A stretch of 64,000 bases of DNA from Diploscapter coronatus (GCA_964036155.1 OZ038423.1:67843249-67907248); one strand, 5' to 3'; numbered from the stretch's first letter, positions 48,601-61,952 are shown. Translations and numbers: made by a program. Notes: generated from the sequence alone by a model not told the origin.

Positions 48601-51600
48601 ACCTTCCTAAGTAAAATTTGAAAAATGAAAAAAAAAAAAACTACGAACTCCAAATCTTTGTGCCGATTCCTGCAATTGTCCATAATGATGACCATGTAGG
48701 AGATCATGGGGAAGAGCACCTTCCCCATTTCGCACCAATGGACCAGGGAAAGACTTATTTCATCCGCAGTCTGGTTCAACAGCTTGTTCTTCGGCTTGTC
48801 ACCGGTGTAGTGCGAGGATACTGAAGTTCATTTTTTGCAGTTTTTAAATAATTGGCAGGAAATTTCACAAAATGATACGATTTTTTTCAAGTTTATCGTT
48901 TGGCCTTTTGAAACTGTTGCCTTTGCCTATCAAACCTCTATCCCTTGCCTCTTCAGCCTATAAAAGCCCCGCGCACATTAGTAATTCCCCAATAGAAAGT
49001 ACGAACGATCAATCAATTGCCTTCATCATATTTTTAAAATGAAAAAATGAAACCTACATAAAAACGGCTCATCTGTAGCACAGCAGATGTTTGATAAAAT
49101 CAGAAGACAGATGCAAACGCCGGGTTCGTTGTCGCTTGTTGATCGTCCTGAAAAATAAATATTTCGACCGGTTTTCAAGATCTACTCTTTATCATAGGAC
49201 GAGATTTTTGAAATCTTTATGGATAAATTCTTACTTCTTCCCGAGTCCTTGTTCATGAGTGGAGCCAGTGAGCTGTCGAGTAATTGGGCCACAAGTCTGG
49301 GCGTCGAAAAGGCGTACTTCCCAGCCAACAGAGAAGCGAATGTAGCGATGGAGGAATGGGTCGAGCAATCGTTTAGCTGAAATCTCATTGTTTATTTGAA
49401 AAATTAGAATACGTTTCAGAAAAATCAAAGATATCTACTTGTTTGTTTGAATACTTGATTTCAGTAGCTTATCATAATTTAAAAATGCTCACTGAATTTC
49501 ATTCTTATCAGTTTCGGGGAATTTAAATTGTCACTCAGGATTAGTTCTATGACTTCTCACTACGCGTTCTAAAAACTTACGTTAATTTCTGTGAAAAGTT
49601 CACTGTATCCTCCGGAAGGGTGACTGCTTGTCGCTGAACATATTACTTTGAAGGCCGTAATCTGGAAATAGTAATTTTTATCAAAGATTATGCAAAGAAT
49701 TGTTCACGTATTTTGCAAAAATTCAAAAACCTACAAGATAGCCCTCAAAATATGATCAATTGTTCTACAAAACTTATTCTAAGTTACAGTAATCCACTAT
49801 CTTTAACCGCAATTATCTAAAATGTCGTTGCAAATAATTACCCATTCTTCCGCCAAGCTAGGGATCTGTGCCGAAATATGTCCGCAGAAGGAGGACAGCT
49901 CGATGAGAAAATCCACATCCTTGCCCGCTTGACACGCCACGCGAATCGCGTTGATCACGAACGAATAACGGTTGAAGGCGATGTCGAACGAATGCAGACG
50001 CTTCTTGTACTCGTGGTAGGAGTAAAATCTCCTAAAATAGAAAAATCAATCAAAATGTCGATTGTTTTCAGAAATTATCGAGCTTTTTGAATTTCTACTG
50101 TCGATTTTGGGGGGAGGAAAATGATTGATTTCTGAGCATTTTACTGTGCAATTTCAAAGAAATAATGCATGTGTACGTAAAAAAGAAAGAATGTTCAAAT
50201 ACTCACAGTAAAACCTTGCTGTCGAAGACGTCTCTGAAGAACGGGGGGTTGTATCTCCTTGGCTCGGTCGGCAGTGTCGTGCCGTGCGTGAAGATCTTCT
50301 TGAAATCGCTGAATTGACCCCAAGTTGGGGGCTCCATCATCTGAAATTTTTGCCAAATATCACCATATATTTTATTGAGGAAAATTGCATTGAAAAAACG
50401 TATGTTTTAGAAAATGAAATCCTGAAAAATAAACTTATGATGTAAAGATGTGTACGTTTTGTTAAAGATTTCGATAAAGAAAGCATTGGCTATTTGACAG
50501 AATTATCGATTTTTAAAGATCTCGAATTCCTACCTGACTTTTAACCAGGTGATCCCTAGCATGGAAAACGAAAGCCCCAATGACTCGACCCCATCCAGTC
50601 ATTGGAAACTGGTCAGCTTTCAGCAGTCGTTCGATCATTTCGTAGAGTCTCAAATTTAGAAACTTTATTTTTTTTATTTTAACATAACTTGTAGGTAAAA
50701 GAATCATTTTTACGTGTATTTACGAAATTGGCTTGAGCTTCACGCTGTCAAAATTGAATATCTTCAAAAGATAAGCAAACACAATTAAGTTTCAAAACAA
50801 TTTGAAGGTAAAGTAGTTGTTTTTCAAATTATTGGAAGATCTTTTGTGCAAAATTACTAAAAAATTTAAATAGTTACAGGGAAAACTCACAATGTAGTAA
50901 TACTTATTGCTCTATCACTATGCAGGAAGTAATGCCAGTGTTTGCTCAAATAAGCGACAAATACGTATCCGAGTTGACCCGAAAGGCTGCCTAAATTCAA
51001 AATTAGTTTTCCTAACAAGTGATCGATAATGAGTTTTTACCAGGAATACAATCAGCTGCCAGAGATCGAACGATTTTCTCAGCCGGATTCAGCAAGGGAA
51101 TGATCGCTTCGCACAGCTCGAAAATGCCGTAGTAATAATTCGCATATTCGAACATTTGACAGAGGATGTCTAGACCCTCGGAAGTTGGCATCTAAAAAAT
51201 TTAACTTCTAAATTTGCCGTCAAAAACTAAAGATTGAAGATTAATTTGAATTATTAGCTAAGCAGTGAAAGTGGAATTACTCTTATATGGAGATCATTTG
51301 CTTTGCACTTTTCTGAAACCTAGTTGAATCAGCATTTTCATTGTTACTTCAATCTGTTTTCCTTCACATCTGACATTTCAACAGTCCGCTGATTAACAAG
51401 AATTGAAAACAAACCTATTCGCAAAATTTTAAAACTTAATTGAAGTAATTTTTATCTTCAGTTAAAACAAGTTATTTTTAACTTTAAGGTATCCTCAATT
51501 CGATGATTAACGAAATTTGAAAATGACGCAATTTCGAAACATTCGAAACCTACTTGAAGTGAATTGCCCTGGACGAATTCTTCGATCATTTCCGAGAAGG

Positions 51601-54600
51601 ATTCCGCACACCATCCGCAAATCACCACCTGGTCGTAGTAAGTCTGGCGTCTGAAAATTTCTCGAATAATTTTTTGTGAGATTTATATTGAAATCAAAAG
51701 AGCTATATTGAAAATTTTATACCGAATGTTTGGTTTGAGAGGTTTCGAAACATATTTGAATTCGAAATTTTCCGATTTTTTCCCTACATAAATATGTTAT
51801 GATTTTTACTGTTATGAAAACTGCTGAAACGAACTTGAATTTATCCAGTGCCTCTTTGATTTTCTCGTTGGTGATTCGTCTCGGGCACCACACGTTCTCG
51901 TCGTTGTTGTTGAATTGAACGTACACTTTGCGCTTCCAGATTTTGCAGATCTCTTTTGCCACCTGAAAATTATAATGTAATTAACGTAATCCTCAAAAAT
52001 GAATAAATTTACAAACTATAATTTCGTTGCGAGTTTCAGAGATATCAAAATAAAGAATGGCATTTTTTATTTCATCATAGTAACTTTTAAATACGATAAA
52101 TCTCACTAAAGTTTCATTCATTATTGCTAGTTTTCAGACATCAGTAAAAATGCAAGACTAAGGTTTTAGAAAGTAGAAAATTCTACCTCTTTTAATTCGT
52201 TTTTATGAGCGTCTCGTTGCTCTGTCATTCCATACAAAACGAGCGACCGTTGATTAGCCTCGGCTCGGAATGTCTCCTTTTGGCGGATCGGCATCTAAAA
52301 ATCACTTTAAGAATTGAATAGAAAAATCAAATATCAATAGGTAGACGAAATAAAACTTCATAGCGCTATTTTTTTCTGAATTTCTGCAAAAAGTGCCTGA
52401 AATTTCAATGAATCAGCAAAATATAAACGATATTATTTCTATTGACTTGTGAAACACGCTAAACATTTTAAGAATCAGGTAAAATTGAGAATTTCAAATA
52501 CCTGTATAAGCAGTCGTTCATTCATGCCGATCTCCTCATCCAGCAAAATGTGCTCGTCTTTCTCCGGTTCTTTATAAGTGATCAAACACACGGGTTTCTT
52601 CTTTTGCGGCGAGGGCAAAGAGTCGAACATCGCTTCATCGTTCCCATCGTTTTCCGCCTGAATTCAGAAAGATCAAAATGTATTTTCTCTCGAATTTAAA
52701 GAAAAATGTCGAAAAGTAGACAAAGAGACAATTACAAATATTCTTTATATCTTCAGCTTTTGATTTTTTTTTTTTTTAATTTTTCAAACATAATGATTTT
52801 TTATTTCTAAAATTTTCAATTCATGATTCATTTGAGAGATCAATGATTAAAAGAACGAGCTCTATCTCAATGATTCTTCGATGAGAATGTCAAAAGTTTG
52901 AAACTATTACCCGAAACATTTTAATTTGAAAGCACAAACTTACCGTATTCTTGAGCGCCTGTAGCATGTCGATGGGCTGTTGCTTGATTTCCTGAATTTT
53001 GTTGAGTTGAATCTTTCCTTCCATTTCAAGCTTCGCCATGATCGAGTTGTGATAGTCGAGATCGCCAACGCGGATCGCGTTTTTCACGAATCTGCAAAAA
53101 AATGTTTCCAAGAAAAATGAGCAGATTATTCCATTGATGTGAGATGCAATATGCGCTCTTTCGATAAAAGAAACTAAAATTCGCGAAAAATTGAATGTTT
53201 CAAGATTTATTAAGAAAGATAGGAAAGTTATTTTCGTTGTGTGCGAATCAGTTTTTGAAATTAAGAAAACTATCATTTCCGTCAAAAAATAAACAAGTTT
53301 CACAGCACAGAGATGTTGATGGGTAAAAATTTTGTGACCCGGACCCAACCTGACCCACCCGAAAATTTCGGATTGACATCTGTTCACAAATTTTCATAGT
53401 CAACCAAAAAAACAAACTGGAAATAATCCCAAGACTATTCATTCTTCTAGATTCTTAATAAAAATAATTGGTTACAAAAATGCGTTTCAAAAACACTTGA
53501 ATGAAATTTTGAGAATTCTTTAATAGGTTTTTTTCACTTTTGGAACTAGAAAATAATTCAAACTCACGTATCATGATCGAACAGGCCTTTCTGCACCAAT
53601 TCCATGAACAGTACAACCGCAGATCCGAATTCTTCGTAGTAGGAATTACTCGAAACTGACTGATTCTTGGGTGTCTGAAATTTATAAAGACTAGGGATAT
53701 AGAGGATATAAACGTAACGTCAAAAATTTTGTTCTAAGAAATTTCAAATACTTTAAAACGTGTGTTAATGTTTTATGTAGTTAAAAGAAAACGTTTTCTG
53801 ATTTTTCTAATTAACTTTGAAATAACCAAACTAGATCCGAGTAGTTTGAGAAAATTCAACTACTATTTCCATTTCTACTATGAAGCCTAGTTTTAAAAAA
53901 TCTCACCCTCGGTGCCTCCGTCATGAAGTAGTTCAGAATTATATCCTGAACGTTTCCATTTCCGAAGACGTTGCTTCTTTGATTCAGAATTTGCTGTTTG
54001 AGGATTTTCGCGACGATCACAGCGCGGTGGGTGCCTTCTCGCTGCTCTGTCACAGCCCATTGCAGGAGGAGTTTGATTCTGAGAATGTCTTTTTTCTATA
54101 AATCAAAATTTCCTTTTTATTAATGAGCAAAAATATTTTTAAAAAAGCAGGACTATTAAAATAGAAAAATACTAAATTTCTAAAATTACCGTATGACGAT
54201 TTCCTGATTCCAAAAGGCGGACTTGAAATTGAAGAGTCGATTGCAAATGGTTTGAACTATATTTGGTCGGAACAGATTTACTGAATCCATCACCCCGATT
54301 ACGTCCAGGCAGGACTCGGTTAAACTCGCTGAAAAATTTAATTTCGAAATTTTTAATAATTGAGCGAAAGGATGTCAGATAAAAACTCGAAAATTTGCAA
54401 ATCCTCACCAAAATGTTGTCCATACGCGTATTCCTCGGATTGATGCGATAGCCATCTGTCTTGGACGGCCTGACTCCTTCTCACGATTTCACAAACGCGC
54501 ATCTCCACTAACTGGTAGAGGTAGTCGCGATCTGGAAAATAGGAATTTTTGGTAAGTTCGTAATCATCTTACAAACAGAAAAATTTGTCGAAAAAGGATC

Positions 54601-57600
54601 AAATTTTGAAAAGTCGATCTCGTTTATAACTTGGTCAGTTGATAATGGACTTGTGAATTTGTTCTACTAACTAAAATAAAGTTACGAGTTTTAATTTTAA
54701 AAAAAAAAACCAACTAAGATTTAAGAAAGCGTGGAAAAACTAGCAATTTTTATTTACCTTTCCCAGGTGGATACGGCAATTCCAAAATATCGCATGGCAA
54801 GACGTCCAAAGCTGAGCCGCATAAATGGTGAAGAATAATCGGGTCTCGACCGTTTTCGATCTAAAAATATACGTTTCAAATATTTCCAAGAAAATTGAAT
54901 AGCTTCGAAATTCAATGTTCGGGCGACTCTTTCATCAATAAGATAAAAACGAAAAACTAGAACCTTCCACACGTTTCAAGTATCTTCATGAAAATTTGGT
55001 AAAACTGAATATTGCTCGCATGAATGTATGAACTGCAAATAAAAAGACGAAAACCAGTAAAAAATACCTTGAACTCGTTCCAAATGAGGGCGGCCGGTGT
55101 ATCGATCACGACACTTCGGAGAATCGCAGAAAGGAGCATTATGTTGGGGTACTGCAGCCGACATTCCATCAACATGTCCAACAATTCTTTGACAGTTGGG
55201 GACTTATCAGATGGGATTTGCCTGGAAAAATATTATTCCATTTTTCTGAACTTCCATAGGAAATTGGAAAAGAATTTTAAATTATGTTTCAAAAATAATC
55301 TTCGAATAAGGCTATTTCGAAAAGCTTAACATGATCAGTTTTAGTTGTCACAAGTAGCGCAAATTGGAAAATAAAATCATATTCGTTTTTGCATCATTAT
55401 TTGAATTAATAGTGAAATGTTGAAAATATGCTTCAGAAATTCTCCTCAAAGAAGTCATTTTAAAAAGTTCAATTCACCAACGTTTCAAGTAATAAAAAAA
55501 TTTACAAAATTTATAAAGACAATTTTTACCCCGAATTATTCATGAGTGCGACTTGTCTGGCTTCTTCAACAAGGATGCTGATCTTCAACGCGGCCATATA
55601 AGCCGTCCTCCTCGCCACGATCAAATTCATATTGATCTCCTCCATGAATTGAATGAAGAATATCAGGTATAGCCTGGAAATTGATAATACAATTTTTAGA
55701 AATTCTATATTTTTAGTTTCATAACTTTTCAAGTAAGACAGTATAATATTCATAAAGAATATAATTGATCAAACTTCTAACAAGATATTTTCAAGAAATA
55801 GGTTTGAAAGTTAAAAAAAGCATACCGTAACAATTCTGGATTTTCATCTTTCCCGTCAGGTTTGTGCCGAATGAACGAGAGACAGAAAATTTCGGCCAAT
55901 TCATTAACGAAATTCTGCTTGTCCACGATTCCTTCCTGTAAACAAAATCAAAATGTTTTTCTTTACTTTATGAAAAGTTATCCTCTAAAATTTTTAAGTA
56001 AAAATGTCTTGTCTGTATTTTCGCAACTGAACAGAAGCCAATTGCCTTTTCAAAAAAAATCACGCCAAATCATTTTAAAATGTTTTGAAACTTACATCGA
56101 ACGATTTCTTGCTGAGCGTTGTGAAGTAGTACCATTTTTCGATGAGAGGCGAAGAATCCAAATCGTCACAATCCCACAGCTCAATGAGTAGGTTTTGGAG
56201 AATCTGGTACAGAACAGGACCAGGATCTGGAAATATTTACTTTTATGCTTAACTAGTTTGAATTATTTATTAAGTGATTTTTCCTTTTCTTTGTAATCTT
56301 ACCTTCAATCGAAACTTCCGTATTGGACCTTCTCCCTTTCTGAGAGGGCGCTTGTGTGTTGGCAAAGGCAGAGTAGAGTTTGAGGACCCACAAAGCACGA
56401 TAGGGGGTGATTCTGAATTTGATCATTTAGAAAATTGCAAAAATGTCGATTTTAAAATAAGTTTAAAAAATAAAACTTATAAATATAATGTGGGATAAAA
56501 TAGCTGGATCTTCAAAAATTGGTCAAATAAATGAGTTAAAAGTTCTTTTAGTTTGTAAGCCGCTGGCTTGAAGAAATAAACCCAAACTAGTTCAACTCAA
56601 AACTCACTTGTAATCGCAGAGATAATCGTAAGTCTCGGCTTTGTTCCTGAACCCAGGCACTTTCTTCGCCAATTGCGCTAGCGATTTGCCTCGAGACAGG
56701 TCGGTAAACCACTGGGCGCGATCTTTGGCCTGAAAATTTGTTTTAAAAAATCGATAAAAAATAGTAGCCTTTTTTTAGAAAAAAAATCAATAAAAATTAC
56801 CGTAGCATTAGGCATGAGCATGCTAAGCGTTTCCCGATTCTTCTTCCGCTCCTTCTCGATAGCGTTGAACTCGCCCTTGCGGTACATTACCTGAAGAAAT
56901 ACAAAAAAAAATTTTGAGACCAAAAATAACGATAAGCCTTTCTTCAAGTTGTTTAATTTCACAAGTTTCAAAATATTCTTTGTAGAGCATAAAATGAATG
57001 AACACGTTCAGTTCTTTGAATGGTTAATAAAATTATAGTATGACTTAGTCATAGAAATAAAAACGCTCAGAATTTTTATGATCATGTTTCAAAGATTATC
57101 CAATGTAGAATTAAAAATGGAATAAAGCACTTTTTTAAACAATAGAAAATACAGTATGACTTGAAAAAATTTCCCTACCGTAGCCAACAGAGAGAACGCC
57201 TTCTGATGCGCGTCGTCGAGCTTTTCGAGTTTGTTGCTCTTTGCCATGAACAGCAGCGATTCATGTTCATGAGAAGTAGCCGGGTACTACAAAATTTTCT
57301 GATTATGTTTTTTGGACTTGAAAAATCACAAAGATTATAAATATCGAGTAGTCTTTTTGCTTTTTAAAGATCTTTTCAAAAAGATGCATTTTTCAATTTT
57401 CTCTATAAGTCACTAAAAATCAAATAAAAATTCAATTCAAATTTAAAGTGAAACGTGAAATCTGTTAATAGGGAGAGGAATAATTTGAAAATAATAATTT
57501 CTAAGAAAATTCCGACCTGATATCCCTTCTTGAGTCGTTCCGGATTGAGCACATCCTCTTCTTGCCTCGAATCTTGCGCGTAGACATCTAAACTCAAAAT

Positions 57601-57795
57601 TCATGATAACTCTAAACCCAAGCTAAACATCTATCTGGAGCTCAATTCTAATAATTCCGAAATTTTCAACCTCAAAGTTAGATAATTTCCAAATATCGTA
57701 CCTGGCGCGGCCAATTTAGTGGTGTGCTTTCGCATCGGCCGCTTCTCCGCACCGATCTGGTGCCAGGTCGGCACCGACGCAGACTTCGACGTCAT
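38690..57795 (-). CDS. med12: Mediator complex subunit 12 (MED12) with Gln-rich C-terminal tail
   Basis: About 58 exons span 19 kb from the ATG at 57795 (first exon 57702-57795) to the stop at 38690. The N-terminus matches MED12: KRPMRKHTTKLAAP then DVYAQDSRQEEDVLNPERLK (human: [20 protein letters not shown]). QWFTDLSRGKSLAQLAKKVP follows at about 56.7 kb, aligning with human WFTDLAGTKPLTQLAKKVP. The central exons at 56-45 kb are helical MED12 core. From about 43.5 kb the exons turn Gln-, Met- and Pro-rich, as in nematode dpy-22/MED12, and end NPNQGYQR. MED12 activates CDK8-cyclin C in the Mediator kinase module and controls Wnt and developmental transcription. I judge roughly 2,000 residues. 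Exon ends in the middle are approximate, and one gene rather than two rests on continuous strand, spacing and known dpy-22 architecture. Confidence 0.88.
44186..44277. mobile_element. 92-bp hAT-like MITE, family B
   Basis: The terminal inverted repeats are CAGGCTTGTCCAAGATT at the left and the inverse of CGAGCTTGTCCAAGATT at the right. They are bounded by a perfect 8-bp direct duplication, ATTGTAAT (44178-44185 and 44278-44285). It sits in a MED12 intron. The 8-bp duplication and CAG-start ends are typical of hAT-derived elements. Confidence 0.9.
44697..44785. mobile_element. ~89-bp TA-flanked hairpin element
   Basis: The left arm TTAATCCTTATTAGAACGAG is inverted at the right end, with the right arm at 44750-44785 (reverse complement TTAATCCTCGCTAGAACAGA). 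Both ends touch TA (44695-44696 and 44786-44787). It lies in a MED12 intron, about 15 nt from the donor of the neighbouring exon. Confidence 0.75.
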
Positions 57796-58501
57796 TTTCC
57801 GAGGCGATAATTGCCTGCTCAATTAGAGCATTCAATAATTAGTTGGAGATAATTCGGGTAATTAAATATGCGCACCAGGATTCAGGTAGAACTTTAGAAA
57901 GCAGAAACAAAGTAAGATTTGAAACGTAGCGAGATAGTTTCCAAAAATGCAAAGGTTCCAGGAAGAAAGAAGTTAATTGGGTAATTAGTGAGTTAATTAG
58001 TTTAAAAAATCGAAGAGGAAAACAATTCAAATAATTTAATTTGCGAAAAGTGTCGAGTTTTTGAGACCTATCAAATTTCCAAAAGTATCCACAAGGAGGT
58101 TGCGGGCATATTTTTGTGAGCCTAGCACACTCGAAAGTAAATCGAAAGGGAGACAGCGAGGGGAAGAGAAAAAGAGGATGCATCGGACAACGGCTTTTAC
58201 GAGATAAATGACGATGTAAATCCAGACCAGACGGCCATTTGCACTATTCATTATTTTTATCGTTTTTCATAGAGACTCTAAAAATCCCCGAGATATTCTT
58301 CTATTGATCGTTTATCTGTATAACTTTGTGATATCGAATATTCAAAAACTCTGGAATCAATTTGCTCGTATTCGAAACCCTCGGATATTTTCTAAAGAAA
58401 TGTTTTGGTGCGTTTATTTTTCTGAGAAAAAGAAAAGTTTTCTGAAATATTTCAGTAAAAAAATCAAATCTCCCCGGAAAAATAAGAATAAGATCAGCAA
58501 A
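57796..58501. promoter_or_regulatory. Divergent promoter region of MED12 and the 189-aa gene
   Basis: A 706-bp gap lies between start codons facing opposite ways. A minus-strand 71-codon frame at 58036-58251, with a hydrophobic N-terminus (VWIYIVIYLVKAVVRCILFF), lies 241 bp upstream of the MED12 ATG. It could be an upstream ORF or noise. No core-promoter motif is claimed. Confidence 0.45.
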
Positions 58502-59887
58502 ATGTCGAAGTCGAAAAATCAGCGTCAGTCGTCGGGCAGCAGGGAGGAGAGGCAGGAGACGTACACTGCGTCGCTCCACATCACCAGTAGGTACGATTTG
58601 AATCATAACTATCCGACAAATTGCGTTTCCTATTTTTGTTATTTTTTCTCAAATTTTTTGTAAAGAATTATTTATTTTAGCAAAGTCAAGGTGAAGAAGC
58701 GTCTCTCCTCGGTAAAGAAGACCAAGAGATACAGTAATCCGAGCGACAAGCAAAATAATAGCAGGTAAATAAGGAAAATTGAATTAAATGAATTTTTCTA
58801 ATCAAAATAATTTTTTTAATAAAAAAAATAAAATTTCAGGGAAAAGAGAAGACAGCAGCGCGACGAGATGATTCAGATGCAGATGGACGAGTACGGGAGT
58901 GGAAAGGGCACTGCTTGGGAGACTTGGAGACGGGTGAATGAATTTTTGCTATTTTTCTTTTTGAAATTTTTAACGATGATCCATTTTGAAAATTTACCCA
59001 TCTTTTTGTGTAAAATAGTATGGATAAATTTGAGAAAATCATTTTCTCGATCTTTTTCAGCCCCACTCCGACTACTTGACCGAAAAGGAACTCGAGGAGT
59101 GCGGCAACAACATCTTTAAAATTCTCGGTATTTTCTTATTTCTCCTCGTTTTCTGGAATCGATTATCAACGTTTGCAATTAAATTTTCAAAACATAGTTG
59201 ATTTGAAAGGCTCATAGAAAAAGACCGGCTTTTCTAAGAAATAGTATGGGGAGGCAAGATAGGAAAAGAAAAAAACCGGTGTCTTTTTCTAGGAGCCATT
59301 TGAAACATCTATTTTAGATTTATCAGCTATAAGAAACGCAAAGATGATTTTTAATTTCAACATACGATCCCAAGATTATTTTCATTTTCCACCTGATATA
59401 TTTCGATTTTTCTGAAACGTAACAAATCTTCTTTTCAGGCCACGAAAGACGCGTGCAGCAGACACCTGTCACGTTGGACGAAACCATCGTTCCTAGTGCG
59501 TCTGCTTCGACGTCTCAGCGCAGGTAGAAAATTCGATTTTTTTGAATTTCAGAGTTATGTTCTTGGAAATTCAACATAAACTGCCTTTTCTTTAAGGTAC
59601 CTTTACCATGAACCTTGAGAATTTTATTCTTTAGATAATCGAACTTAAATATCTCATCTTGAAGTTAAAAGTAAAAAATGGAAATTAATTACATTTATTT
59701 TCGATGTAAAATCAATCTTACCCTGAATATTTTCAGGCCGAGCACCAACAAGCCCAACAAGTCCTTGAAACGCAACAGCACTGCTACTTCCACGAAACGC
59801 GTCCCCAAGACTTCTTCTAGTTCAGTCAACCCACCTGTCATTGACATCGACGTCGACTGCGAGTCCGACGTCGTGCTCCTTGACTAG
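58502..59887 (+). CDS. Basic 189-aa protein of unknown function with acidic SIM-like tail
   Basis: Six exons (58502-58590, 58681-58764, 58840-58933, 59061-59127, 59439-59523, 59737-59887) join in frame to 189 residues. The first half is Lys/Arg/Ser-rich (KVKVKKRLSSVKKTKRYSNP) and probably nuclear. A more structured segment follows (DYLTEKELEECGNNIFKILG). Then comes a Ser/Thr-rich stretch and a C-terminus of alternating hydrophobic and acidic residues (VIDIDVDCESDVVLLD). That tail contains two candidate SUMO-interacting motifs. I recognise no family. An earlier in-frame ATG upstream would add a Lys-rich extension, but 58502 has the better context. Intron 4 carries a MITE. Confidence 0.75.
59209..59297. 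mobile_element. 89-bp hAT-like MITE, family A copy 2
   Basis: Same length as the copy at 33687-33775 and nearly the same sequence, with ends GGCTCATAGAAAAAGAC and GTCTTTTTCTAGGAGCC. It is flanked by a different perfect 8-bp duplication, ATTTGAAA (59201-59208 and 59298-59305). Two copies with two distinct target duplications show independent insertion. Confidence 0.93.
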
Positions 59888-60423
59888 AAATTACTCGGGT
59901 AGGAGAATTAGAAGTTTAGGAATTTGGAAATCGAATTTAAAAGTGAAGATTAGGGAAAATGACTATAGTTTAGAATTTAAAAGTGCATTAGTTAGAAAAT
60001 ACTATAGGAGAAAAGTTGATGAAGTATACTTAAACATTGAGAAGGATAAATATTGAATGGAAAGATGGAAAAATTCCAATACTTGCGAATATCGACTTGA
60101 ATATGTAAAAAAATTTCTAACTATTGCATTTCTTTCTTTCAAATAATTTATTCGTGTAAAAATTTTATGGGTCACTTCGGAGTTATGAACGTCGAGAAAT
60201 TCTTTTCATTCTCGGTGCTTCTTATTCTTGATTATTGATCTTGCGAATTGTTCATCCGTCACTTTTTTGAGGAGATTAATTTGCATAAAATCAATCATTT
60301 TTCTTGTGATGTTTCATTCTTCTTATTTTATTCCAAAATTTCTCTTCTCACTCCCCATAATTTTAACATCTTCGCGCAAGATTTTATGAAAGTTCATCGA
60401 TTCATTTTTTCTGAACATCCATA

Positions 60424-60704
60424 CTCAGCGAAACTTGTGCCTATCCGGGCGGATGTCGGCAGTTTTTTGCCGACCAACACCAATCCGCTCGGATCCGTGT
60501 TGGTCGGCAATTTTTATCTGGTAAAACTGCCGACCAACTCGGATTGAATTGCCGACCGACTCGGATAACTGCCGACCAACTCGGGCCAGGCTGCCGACCG
60601 ACTCGGGTCCACTCGGATTGAATTGCCTATCTGGGCAGAGCGGCATACCGATAGGCAATTCACAGAATTGCCGACCCGCCCGGATAGGCACAAGTTTCGC
60701 TTAG
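60424..60704. mobile_element. 281-bp GC-rich MITE with internal GCCGACC repeats
   Basis: The ends are AGCGAAACTTGTGCCTATCC and its inverse, about 30 bp each, flanked by TA (60422-60423 and 60705-60706). The interior is built from repeated and inverted units of the type TGCCGACC[A/G]ACTCGG, making it far GC-richer than the surrounding DNA. The ORFs through it are by-products of the repeat. Confidence 0.88.
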
Positions 60705-61952
60705 TAGAGAATGCTGATATAAAAAACCAAATGATCATAAATATCTACAAGAGCAGGTGAAAGTTAAGGGTGCATAGCGTTACATGTCAAAAATCTTTGG
60801 TACGTAACGCACGCCCCCCTCAAGTTTTGGCGAAATTTAAAAAATTGGTTGTTTTTTTAATATATGTAGTACGATATTATCATAAAAAGAACGGATTGAA
60901 GTTTGAATCAATAAAGTTAAATGACGAAGATAAATTTTGCGATAATTTATTCTCCGAAATTCAGAATTATTTAAAAATTAGTATTTTTGAAAAATGCTCA
61001 AATTCGAAGAATTAGAGGAGGTCAAATTATCATTTTCCTTTCAAACGATTTGATTTTACCGATTTGGATTTCGACCCTGAACTCAAAGTACAATTTTACT
61101 ACATCTTTAGATTAGATATTTATACGCAATAAAATTTGAAACAATTGAAAATTTATAAGTTTCATTTTTTTAAACTTATCATTGAGATCTTTAAAAATTG
61201 ATCAATGCAATTTGTTTACATTTTTCTCATCCAAGAGTGGATTTTCAATCCTTTGCAGATTCGGGTGTCCCTTTTCTTTCGAGTCTCCAACTTTCACTAA
61301 CTCTCTCAATCAAAATCTCGTCGGTGGTAACCATTTTGCCTATCTTCTTGCTCGGTGAGTTTTCGACTGAAAACCGGTGTATGATTCGACATTTTGTCGG
61401 TTCTGGAAGTCTCTACTTTTTCAATAATCTTTTATCTATTTTTCTCTCTAAGCCCTATACTCTTCATGCAATCTTTTACTTTTTAAATCTCTTTCTCATA
61501 CTATTTTTATATCGTTTTATCTTTCCTATACTACTTCTCCCTTTTAGGTAATCCCTCCCTTTTTCTCTCACCTCTCTTCACCCGAATAACTCTTTCATAC
61601 CTTTGTACATCAATTCATAAACTGGAATTCAATGCCGTATTCGATTCGAATTTCGATCAACTCTTGTTTCGTTCCCTTTTACCTCCATCATAACCCATAC
61701 TATTCCTCTATCGTTTTCTCTAGTTCCATAAAATAATGATATTGCCATCATTCTGCTTCTCTAAACCCCCCTGATCCAGCTATTGTATTCTGAGTCTATC
61801 ATCGAATTCGAGATACTCGACTTTTCGTAACACCCACTTTCCCTTATGGGGTAGACGCCTGTACATATCATTGTTATGAAAATGCTACATCATTTTTGCT
61901 CATCTTTTCTTAAGATATAACAAATTAGTATGTCTCATTGAAATGGTTGAGA

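Noticed and set aside
60425..60738. Gly/Arg/Ser-rich minus-strand ORFs
   Set aside because: They read through the GCCGACC modules of the MITE and carry only repeat-derived residues.
61198..61551. 117-codon hydrophobic plus-strand ORF
   Set aside because: T/C-rich tract giving Leu/Phe/Ser; no start context, introns or homology seen.
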